A stretch of DNA of 6,495 nt, taken from contig DNYS01000276.1 of NCBI GenBank assembly GCA_003506735.1, positions 1,187 to 7,681 on the forward strand. The letters are read 5' to 3'. Below the pieces are notes generated by a model. It saw only the letters and a program-made list of their open reading frames with translations, did no database searches and was not told the origin of the DNA. A program made the position numbers and the translations under genes. Each line of letters opens with the position of its first letter. Positions within the stretch are counted from its first letter, which is position 1. Shown here in pieces: positions 1-5,406 of this stretch. Source of the stretch: Nitrospinota bacterium (GTDB lineage Bacteria; UBA8248).

Positions 1-1046
1 CGGGCGGTTGCGGGACCGATGGCCAGGATGCGCGCCCCCTTGGCGAACGAGCGGGCATCGCGCTCCAACCCGAGAAGACGATCGGCGAAGAACCGGACAC
101 CGTTGACGCTCGTGAATATCACCCAGTCATAGGCATCGAGCTCCCCGATGGCGGCATCGAGGGGGCCCCCGTCGTCCGGCGGGGTGATTCGGATCGTCGG
201 GGCGATCAGGGTTTCAACGCCCAACTCCTTCAAAACCCTGGCGAACCTGTCGGCCTGCTCCCTGGGGCGTGTGATGAGAATTCGGCGCCCATGCAGGGGC
301 CGACCCTCGAACCAGTTCAACTCCATGCGCATTCGGCTCACTTCCCCCACGACCATCACGCAGGGAGCGGGCAGGCCACCCACCTCTTCCAGATCGGGAA
401 CGGAGTCCAGGAGGGATTCGATCACGCGCTGGCCCGGCTCACCGCCCCCCTCGATGATTGCGACCGGGGTGGCCCCGGCGACGCCTCCCGCCATTAGCTC
501 GGAGGACAACTTATCTACAAGGTCAGAGCGGGTCTGAAAAATGAGCGTATTTCCTTCATCGGCCAGAGCGCAGTAGGCGCTGTCCTTCAGGGACCTTCCT
601 CCGGCCAAGGGATATTCCGCCACCGAAAATCCTTTGGCACCGCCACCCGGGTGGAGCGGGATGCCCGCGAAAGTGAGGGCGGAAAGTCCCTCTATCAGGC
701 CCGGCACCACTTCAAACGGTATCCCCTCGCGCGTCAGGGCCTTGGCCTCTTCCACGCAGCTTCCGGAATGGTACGGATCGCCCTCGAAGAGGCGAACGAC
801 CATTTTCCCCTCCTCGGCCCGGTCGATCAGGATTCCGCTCACGGTGCGGAAGCCGCTTCCGCCGCCACCGGGGGAAGCCTCGATCCGCTCGCACCCGGCT
901 GGGAACAACTCCTTCATATCATCCGAAATCGAGGGCTCGAAAACGACCACCTCGGCCCTTTCGAGGACTTCCCTGCACCGGCAGGTGATCAGGGCCGGAT
1001 TCCCGGTTCCGGCCCCCGCGAGATATACGACGCCCGTTTCATACAT
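1..1046 (-). CDS. cobA/hemD: Uroporphyrinogen-III methyltransferase-like / uroporphyrinogen-III synthase fusion (partial, 3' end off the left edge)
   Basis: Reading leftward from the ATG at 1046-1044, 348 residues are visible without a stop. Residues 1 to about 250 form a tetrapyrrole-methylase domain (VYLAGAGTGNPALIT near the start, RLFEGDPYHSGS at about 86-97, VPGLIEGLSALTFAGIPLH, then VMVVGEVSRMRMELNWFEGR). From about residue 254 a HemD domain begins (GRRILITRPREQADRFA, then YDWVIFTSVNGVRFF and ILAIGPATA at the edge). HemD rearranges and cyclises hydroxymethylbilane to uroporphyrinogen III; a working SUMT domain would methylate it at C2 and C7 toward siroheme or B12. By eye the SUMT half is degenerate: GAGPGD is GAGTGN, the GKR motif is absent, and GGDPFxFGRGGEE is reduced to EGDPYHSGSCVEE. 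The start overlaps the hemC stop by 8 bp and has GAGGA 8 nt upstream. The HemD role is well supported; SUMT activity is doubtful. Confidence 0.88.
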   Translation of the reverse strand, partial: MYETGVVYLAGAGTGNPALITCRCREVLERAEVVVFEPSISDDMKELFPAGCERIEASPGGGGSGFRTVSGILIDRAEEGKMVVRLFEGDPYHSGSCVEEAKALTREGIPFEVVPGLIEGLSALTFAGIPLHPGGGAKGFSVAEYPLAGGRSLKDSAYCALADEGNTLIFQTRSDLVDKLSSELMAGGVAGATPVAIIEGGGEPGQRVIESLLDSVPDLEEVGGLPAPCVMVVGEVSRMRMELNWFEGRPLHGRRILITRPREQADRFARVLKELGVETLIAPTIRITPPDDGGPLDAAIGELDAYDWVIFTSVNGVRFFADRLLGLERDARSFAKGARILAIGPATA

Positions 1047-1986
1047 TTCTGATTTCCTCGAGTATTTTATCTCCCCCCATTTCGATCAGGCGGCGGGCCA
1101 GCTTCTCGCCCATTTTGGCTCCCTCCTCGGGAAGGCTCTCCTCCTCCGCCATCACCAGGCGCTTTCCATCGAGGCTCACCACCAGCCCCTTCATCCGCAG
1201 CCTGCCGCCCCGAATCTCCGCGAAGGCGGCGACGGGAACCTGGCATCCGCCCTCCAAAAACGCCATGGCGCTTCGTTCAGCCGTAACGGCTTGGCGGGTG
1301 GGCACATGCTCGAGCGGGGCCAAGAGAGCGGCCGTCCTCGAATCATCGGCGCGCATCTCGATGCCCAAAGCGCCCTGGCCCACGGCCGGAAGCATGATTT
1401 CGGGCGCGAAGCGCTCCACCGCCCGCTCGCCGTGGCCGAGGCGGTTGAGGCCCGCGGCGGCGAGAATAACGCCATCCACTTCTCCCTCGGCCACCTTGCG
1501 GAGGCGGGTGTCCACGTTTCCTCGAATATCCACGACCTCCAAATCGCTCCGGTAACGAATGAGCTGCGCCCTGCGGCGGAGGCTGCAAGTCCCCACGCGG
1601 CTTCCGGGCGGAAGACCCCGGATGGATTCCCCGCCCCGGGATACGAGTACGTCCCAGGGCTCCTCCCGCTCGGGGACGGCCCCCAGCGCCAGGCCATCCG
1701 GAAGTTCGCCCGGAAGGTCCTTGAGGCTGTGGACGGCGGCGTCGATGCGGCCGTCCAGCAATTGATCCTCGATCTCCTTGACGAACAATCCCTTCCCGCC
1801 GATTTCGTGGAGGGCCGAATCGAGAATCTCATCTCCACGCGTTCGGATGATCACCTCTTCGACCACAAGGCCCGGATGAGCCTCCCGAAGGCGCGCGGCC
1901 ATCTGGCGCGTCTGGGCGAGCGCCAGCGCGCTCCCCCTGGTGCCCAGCCGCAAGGGGGCATTTTGGGCCTGAATATTATCGCTCAC
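1039..1986 (-). CDS. hemC: Hydroxymethylbilane synthase (porphobilinogen deaminase)
   Basis: Cytosolic enzyme joining four porphobilinogen molecules into hydroxymethylbilane, the step after PBG formation and before HemD. With the GTG start at 1986 the protein has 315 residues, normal for the family. It carries LGTRGSALALAQ (14-25), IGGKGLFVKEIE (62-73), HSLKDLP with the catalytic Asp at about 90, VGTCSLRRRAQ (131-141), IRGNVDTRL (154-162), AVGQGALGIE (201-210) and EGGCQVPVAA, whose Cys at about 248 anchors the dipyrromethane cofactor. Only small deviations are seen, such as GTCSLRR where GTSSLRR is usual. The reading frame stays open further upstream into hemA, but GTG 1986 has GAGGAG a few bases upstream and places the N-terminus where homologues begin. 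It lies 25 bp after the hemA stop and overlaps the next gene by 8 bp, so it is probably co-transcribed and translationally coupled. Confidence 0.96.
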   Translation of the reverse strand: MSDNIQAQNAPLRLGTRGSALALAQTRQMAARLREAHPGLVVEEVIIRTRGDEILDSALHEIGGKGLFVKEIEDQLLDGRIDAAVHSLKDLPGELPDGLALGAVPEREEPWDVLVSRGGESIRGLPPGSRVGTCSLRRRAQLIRYRSDLEVVDIRGNVDTRLRKVAEGEVDGVILAAAGLNRLGHGERAVERFAPEIMLPAVGQGALGIEMRADDSRTAALLAPLEHVPTRQAVTAERSAMAFLEGGCQVPVAAFAEIRGGRLRMKGLVVSLDGKRLVMAEEESLPEEGAKMGEKLARRLIEMGGDKILEEIRNV

Positions 1987-2011
1987 GCATTTCTCCTCGC
2001 CACGATGCCCA

Positions 2012-3316
2012 TCAATTTCGGTCCCCTTTTTCAGGATCGCCGCCCTCTCCGTCCAGCTCGACGCCGAACATGCGCTGGACGATCGGAAGCGGGTCGTCCC
2101 CGGCCTCATCTTCGGCCATTTTCCGCAGGACATCGAACGGGCGGTGAAGCAATTTATTCACGATGGCGCGCGACATGGCTTCGACCGCCTGGCGCTCCTT
2201 CTCGCCCAGATCGGGAAACCGCGCCAGGGTCTTGGACACTTCCCCCTGGCGCTGGGCTTCGGCCTCGACCCGAATCGCCGAGAACGTCCGCGAAAGGTCG
2301 GCCATCTGGCTCCGGCGCAAATACGCATCGACTTCCCTCTCGACGATAGAGATCGCCTCAAGGGCTTCCTCCTCGCGCCCCTTTACGTTCGAGGAGACGA
2401 CGGCCTGAAGGTCGTCGATGTCGTAGAGATAGGCGTTTTCAAGCTCGTGCACGGCGGGCTCGATGTCCCTTGGGACGGCAATGTCGATCAGGAAAATGGG
2501 GGCATCCCGCCTGACCTCGAGCGCGGCCGATACCATATCGGCCTTCACGACGGTATGGGGCGCTCCCGTCGAGGAGATGACGATGTCGGCCCGGGCCAAA
2601 TTGCTTCCCATGTCGCCATAGATCACCGCGCGGCCGCCGAGGTCTTTGGCCAGCGTCTCCCCGGAGGAATGGGTCCGGTTGGCGACCAGGATCGTTTTCG
2701 CGCCATGGGAGACAAGGTGCCGGGCGGCAAGCTCGGCCATCTCCCCGGCCCCGAGGAGAAGAACGGTCTTTTCATTCAGGGAGCCGAATATTTTTCCGGC
2801 CAACTCCACGGCGACGGAGCTGACGGAGACGGCTTTTTTCCCGAGTTTGGTCTGATCGCGGACCTTTTTCGCCACCCGGAAGGCGCGGGAGAACAGGCCA
2901 GTGAGGGTCTTCCCGGTGTGCCCCGCCTCCTGGGCGACGCGGTAGGCCTCCTTGACCTGGCCCAAGATCTGGGGCTCCCCCACCACCATGGAATCCAGGC
3001 TCGATGCGACGAGAAACAAATGGCGCGTGGCCTCCTCGTCACTATGGATGTAAAGGTGATCGGCCAGCTCGTGGCGCCGCAATCCGCGCGATTCCATCAA
3101 GAACGCATAAATCGAATCCACGCCCTCATCGATGCTCTCTGCGCATGCGTATAGCTCCACACGGTTGCAGGTCGAGAGAATCACGCGCTCGCTCACCGAT
3201 CGAAACCGCGACATGCGCTCGAGTGAATCGGACATGCCGTTTTCGGGGAAAAAGAACCGCTCGCGCATCTCCAGCGGGGTATTGTGGTGGCTCACGCCTG
3301 CGAGAATTATCGGCAT
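2012..3316 (-). CDS. hemA: Glutamyl-tRNA reductase
   Basis: NADPH-dependent reduction of glutamyl-tRNA(Glu) to glutamate-1-semialdehyde, the first committed step of C5-pathway tetrapyrrole synthesis. The 434-residue length is typical. The N-terminal catalytic domain shows GVSHHNTPLEMRE (7-19), ILSTCNRVELYA with the catalytic Cys at residue 50, a conserved His at 99, and SLDSMVVGEPQILGQVKEAY (106-125). The NADPH domain carries VLLLGAGEMAE (about 185-195) and the signature DIAVPRDIEP (278-287). The C-terminal helical dimerisation domain ends with RPFDVLRKMAEDE and FGVELDGE. The start at ATG 3316 gives the canonical N-terminus; GGGAG lies about 11 nt upstream. It follows the CcsA-like gene by 19 bp and precedes hemC by 25 bp. 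All catalytic features checked are intact, so this is the confident anchor of the operon. Confidence 0.97.
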   Translation of the reverse strand: MPIILAGVSHHNTPLEMRERFFFPENGMSDSLERMSRFRSVSERVILSTCNRVELYACAESIDEGVDSIYAFLMESRGLRRHELADHLYIHSDEEATRHLFLVASSLDSMVVGEPQILGQVKEAYRVAQEAGHTGKTLTGLFSRAFRVAKKVRDQTKLGKKAVSVSSVAVELAGKIFGSLNEKTVLLLGAGEMAELAARHLVSHGAKTILVANRTHSSGETLAKDLGGRAVIYGDMGSNLARADIVISSTGAPHTVVKADMVSAALEVRRDAPIFLIDIAVPRDIEPAVHELENAYLYDIDDLQAVVSSNVKGREEEALEAISIVEREVDAYLRRSQMADLSRTFSAIRVEAEAQRQGEVSKTLARFPDLGEKERQAVEAMSRAIVNKLLHRPFDVLRKMAEDEAGDDPLPIVQRMFGVELDGEGGDPEKGDRN

Positions 3317-3335
3317 CCGCTTCTCAACTCCCGCA

Positions 3336-4103
3336 TCATAGGTGAGCCACGATGGCGAAAATCACCGCGATGAAGGCGACCATCGAAAATGAGGCGGACC
3401 GGTTCCCCTTCCAGCTCCGGGTCAGCCGGCACACCATGAGGAGGCCGTAGGCCCCCCACAGGACCACAAGGGGCCAGGTCTTCATTGGGTCGAGGCTCCA
3501 GTAGGCGCCGTGAGTGGCCTTGGCCCACATGGAGCCGACCAGGAGGCTGGCCGTAAGGAACGCGAACCCGAAGTAGAGGATCTTATGGTTGAGATCATCC
3601 AGCACATCCAAAGAAGGAAGGCGATGGAGCCAGGCGCTGGGGCGCTTTGATTTCAGCTGGCGCGACTGGGCAACATACATCAGGGAAAATCCGAACAACA
3701 AAAAAAACGAGGCCCCGCTCAAAAGGGCGAGAATCGCATGGCCGATCAATAGATAGCCTTGAACCTCAGTCGTGCCCGACCCCCAGACGCCGGGAGCCGC
3801 CGAGGCATACCCGCCGAGAATAAACCCGAAGGGCACGGCGAAGCCTCCCAGCGACATGTCCCGGTAGCGCAGATAAACCCCCAGATAGAGCAGGATAATT
3901 ACCCAGGCGAGCGCATTGAGCCATATGCCCCACCCCTGGCTCGCCGGGCTCGAGAACGCAACGCCCAGCATGGCCGTGTGCAACAGGAAGCCCCCGATGA
4001 GGGTCCCGATTCCCACATATTTGGCGATATCATGTTTTTTGATAAGATTATAGAGGTGGGCGATCGTGGAAATGAGATACAGGCCCACCAAGACGGCAAC
4101 CAC
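3336..4103 (-). CDS. ccsA: CcsA/HemX-family polytopic membrane protein with degenerate WWD motif
   Basis: A 255-residue integral membrane protein with about seven to eight hydrophobic segments (roughly 1-18, 32-50, 59-78, 85-100, 116-145, 175-193, 211-226, 238-253). Family membership is shown by LLIGHAILALLSGASFF (His122 at the usual P-His1 place), a linker like SLDVLDDLNHKILYFGF, and MWAKATHGAYWSLDPMKTW (192-210), which matches the WWD heme-handling loop. CcsA proteins carry heme across the membrane for cytochrome c maturation; HemX relatives influence HemA level. Several usual residues are replaced: the second WWD Trp is Leu204, the Lys-Glu pair after DP is Met-Lys, the following TM His is Val224, and the C-terminal GVN...LHSY segment with the last His is missing. 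The GTG start at 4103 has TTGGAG 11 nt upstream and an in-frame stop two codons before it. First gene of the hem operon. Cytochrome c synthase activity is uncertain; a HemX-like role with HemA is an inference. Confidence 0.83.
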   Translation of the reverse strand: MVAVLVGLYLISTIAHLYNLIKKHDIAKYVGIGTLIGGFLLHTAMLGVAFSSPASQGWGIWLNALAWVIILLYLGVYLRYRDMSLGGFAVPFGFILGGYASAAPGVWGSGTTEVQGYLLIGHAILALLSGASFFLLFGFSLMYVAQSRQLKSKRPSAWLHRLPSLDVLDDLNHKILYFGFAFLTASLLVGSMWAKATHGAYWSLDPMKTWPLVVLWGAYGLLMVCRLTRSWKGNRSASFSMVAFIAVIFAIVAHL

Positions 4104-4164
4104 TTCGATTCAATCTCCAATAATCTGGCACGCAATCTCAAAAATGCATCAAAAAACTGAAGTC

Positions 4165-4170
4165 ATCATA
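4165..4170 (-). promoter_or_regulatory. Possible -10 box for the ccsA-hem operon
   Basis: On the minus strand this reads TATGAT, one base from the TATAAT consensus, about 62 bp before the GTG start. The only TTG-type -35 candidate (TTGATT) is about 20 bp upstream, longer than optimal. It is a weak prediction. Confidence 0.25.
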
Positions 4171-4173
4171 CAA

Positions 4174-4196
4174 TTGATTTAGAAACTATAAATCAA
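4174..4196. repeat. Palindrome TTGATTTA-N7-TAAATCAA (possible operator)
   Basis: A perfect 8-bp inverted repeat with a 7-bp spacer, just upstream (on the minus strand) of the possible -10 box of the hem operon. Its place and symmetry would suit a dimeric transcription factor. The half sites TTGAT/ATCAA resemble FNR/CRP-type half sites, but the spacing is far too long for a standard FNR box. In a very A/T-rich stretch, chance symmetry is possible. Confidence 0.4.
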
Positions 4197-4206
4197 ATAT
4201 TTAACC

Positions 4207-4241
4207 AAGGCCACTTAATCCATAACATTAAATTGGGCCTT
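4207..4241. repeat. Nested inverted repeat AAGGCC...TTAAT...ATTAA...GGCCTT
   Basis: Outer arms AAGGCC (4207-4212) and GGCCTT (4236-4241) are perfect complements. Inner arms TTAAT (4215-4219) and ATTAA (4227-4231) enclose a 7-nt loop. The two stems are separated by a small asymmetric internal loop. It could be an operator for either divergent operon, or an RNA hairpin in a leader. There is no long T tract, so it is not a typical terminator. Confidence 0.35.
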
Positions 4242-4263
4242 TCTCGGATGCAATTCTAACCAA

Positions 4264-4281
4264 TTCCCTGATTTTTTGGAA
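4264..4281. repeat. Direct repeat copy 1: TTCCCTGAT...TGGAA
   Basis: TTCCCTGAT at 4264-4272 followed by TGGAA at 4277-4281. The same nine bases and the same TGGAA recur at 4338-4352. Each copy also forms a short TTCC/GGAA dyad. Confidence 0.4.
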
Positions 4282-4294
4282 GATAGGAAGGATC

Positions 4295-4315
4295 ATGATT
4301 ATTGTCCACCATTAA
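4295..4315 (+). CDS. Possible leader peptide MIIVHH
   Basis: A six-codon frame (ATG ATT ATT GTC CAC CAT TAA) lies 20 nt before the hairpin-plus-T-tract upstream of pyrD. GGAAGG sits 3 nt before the ATG, closer than optimal. Leader-peptide control of pyr genes is known (E. coli pyrBI), but this frame does not overlap the hairpin, and a frame this short is easily found by chance. Reported only because of its position. Confidence 0.15.
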   Translation: MIIVHH

Positions 4316-4334
4316 ATGTCCTGGATTGTCCCCC

Positions 4335-4384
4335 CCTTTCCCTGATATGGAATATGGGGCCAAAATCGGGAAAAGGATTTTTTT
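4335..4384 (+). terminator. Hairpin with T7 tract in the pyrD leader (candidate attenuator)
   Basis: CCTTTCCC (4335-4342) pairs with GGGAAAAGG (4368-4376) with one bulged A. The stem can be extended inward by GAT/ATC (4344-4346 with 4365-4367) and TGG/CCA (4348-4350 with 4360-4362). Seven T follow almost directly (4378-4384). This is the layout of a plus-strand intrinsic terminator. No plus-strand gene lies upstream, because the neighbour is divergent, so a role as transcription attenuator of the pyrD-pyrK leader fits better than simple termination. It would only act if the pyrD promoter lies upstream of 4335, which could not be shown. Confidence 0.45.
4338..4352. repeat. Direct repeat copy 2: TTCCCTGAT...TGGAA
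   Basis: Second copy of the motif at 4264-4281, starting 74 bp downstream and with a shorter gap between its two halves. It overlaps the left arm of the candidate attenuator hairpin. Confidence 0.4.
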
Positions 4385-4464
4385 CATTCCATTCTTAAAT
4401 ATGAAGCCTAATTGTGTTACTAGAATGTCTCTGTGAACCGTTTTCCGCCTCCGGAGCCAGGGCT

Positions 4465-5406
4465 TTGATTGCGCTTCCAGAGATTCATCCCCCTCTCGTC
4501 AACGCGAGCGGCATCCTCAGCTACCCCGAGGTATTTCGAGCTTTCGAAAAATCCGGGGCCCGCCTGGGCGGATACGTCACCAAATCGGTCGGCCCGGTGG
4601 AGAAGGAGGGAAACCTTAACCCGGTGGTGGTCTTGCCGGACGATCCCTCCCAGCCCGTCCTGAACTCTCTGGCCCTGCCCACGCAAAGCCCGGCGGAATG
4701 GGAAAGCGATCTCGCCGAACTGCACTTAGAGCGCTCCAAACTCATCGTATCCATCTATGGCGGCAGCCCCGAGGAGTTCGCCGAAGTAGCGACCCGGATG
4801 TCCCCGTTCGCCGATGTCATCGAGGTGAACCTGGGCTGCCCGAACAAGGTGCCCGGCGAGGAGACCATCATGGAGAGCATCGGGCAAAAACCCGAACTTT
4901 CCGGCCATGTCATCCGAATGGTCCGCGATGCGACCGAGAGGCCCGTCATCGCCAAGCTCTCGCCCAACACTGACTACCTCGCCGTCGCCGAAGCCTGCAT
5001 GAATGCCGGGGCGGATGGGCTGGGCTGCGGAAACACCCTGGGCCCCGGCCTCGCCATCGACATCCCCACTCAAAAGGCGATACTGGCCGGCACGACAGGA
5101 GGCATCAGCGGCCCGGCACTCAAGCCGGTCAATCTACGAATGACCTACGAGTGCTATGCGCGCTTTGGCTGCCCCATAATCGGGTATGGGGGGATCGCCG
5201 CCTGGGAGGACGCCATCGAGTATGCGCTCGCCGGCGCTTGCCTTCTCGGCATCGGGACGGCCTTCCTCGGCAAATCGACCCTCGAGGCCGCGGAGCTGAC
5301 AGGAAAGATTTGGGAAGGCGTCCTGGCCTATCTGAAAGGCGCCCCATTCTCCAGCCTGGTGGGGGGCGTCCACCGCCATTCCGCCCCGGAGCCTGCCCGT
5401 GCGTGA
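4465..5406 (+). CDS. pyrD: Dihydroorotate dehydrogenase, class 1B catalytic subunit
   Basis: FMN enzyme oxidising dihydroorotate to orotate in UMP synthesis, cytosolic and paired with PyrK. The TTG start gives 313 residues, close to the family norm. Seen in order: PPLVNASGILSYPEVF near the N-terminus, YVTKSVG with the FMN-site Lys, EVNLGCPN with the catalytic-loop Cys (usually NxSCPN, so Ser is replaced by Gly), VIAKLSPN, GNTLGPGLAIDI, GGISGPALKPVNLRM, and the FMN-phosphate motifs IIGYGGI and GIGTAF. The N-terminal NASGIL...VTKSVG style recalls archaeal-type and related bacterial PyrD rather than Bacillus PyrD. TTG 4465 is preceded by CGGAG with an 8-nt gap. An alternative GTG at 4414 would add 17 residues that look unlike a PyrD N-terminus and has only a weak ribosome site. 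The 3' end overlaps pyrK by 8 bp, indicating coupled translation. Confidence 0.93.
   Translation: MIALPEIHPPLVNASGILSYPEVFRAFEKSGARLGGYVTKSVGPVEKEGNLNPVVVLPDDPSQPVLNSLALPTQSPAEWESDLAELHLERSKLIVSIYGGSPEEFAEVATRMSPFADVIEVNLGCPNKVPGEETIMESIGQKPELSGHVIRMVRDATERPVIAKLSPNTDYLAVAEACMNAGADGLGCGNTLGPGLAIDIPTQKAILAGTTGGISGPALKPVNLRMTYECYARFGCPIIGYGGIAAWEDAIEYALAGACLLGIGTAFLGKSTLEAAELTGKIWEGVLAYLKGAPFSSLVGGVHRHSAPEPARA

Larger units (their letters stand above)
4104..4464. other. AT-rich divergent intergenic regulatory region
   Basis: Between the outward-facing ccsA-like and pyrD genes. It is much richer in A/T than the flanking coding DNA. No convincing protein gene was found beyond a possible six-codon leader. 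It contains several dyads and a repeated motif (listed separately) and must hold the promoters of both operons. No clear sigma-70 -35/-10 pair with good spacing could be found for either direction. TAGAAT at 4421-4426 is a possible -10 for pyrD but has no recognisable -35. Confidence 0.7.

Noticed and set aside
1040..1042. ATG overlapping the hemC stop as ATGA, as start of the fusion gene
   Set aside because: It is out of frame with the methyltransferase domain; the in-frame start is the ATG at 1044-1046.
634..2349. 571-codon open frame on the plus strand opposite the hem genes
   Set aside because: It lies antisense to two genes with strong conserved motifs (the fusion gene and hemC), has low-complexity Pro/Arg/Ala/Gly-rich content and no recognisable motif. 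It is a high-GC shadow frame.
2144..3154. 336-codon plus-strand open frame opposite hemA
   Set aside because: It is antisense to a clearly identified glutamyl-tRNA reductase; the composition is typical of a mirrored frame.
4174..4196. FNR-type box
   Set aside because: TTGAT and ATCAA half sites are present, but they are 13 bp apart instead of the 4 bp of an FNR site.
4421..4426. TAGAAT as the pyrD -10 box
   Set aside because: There is no acceptable -35 at 16-18 bp upstream. It is mentioned as a possibility only, not called as a promoter.
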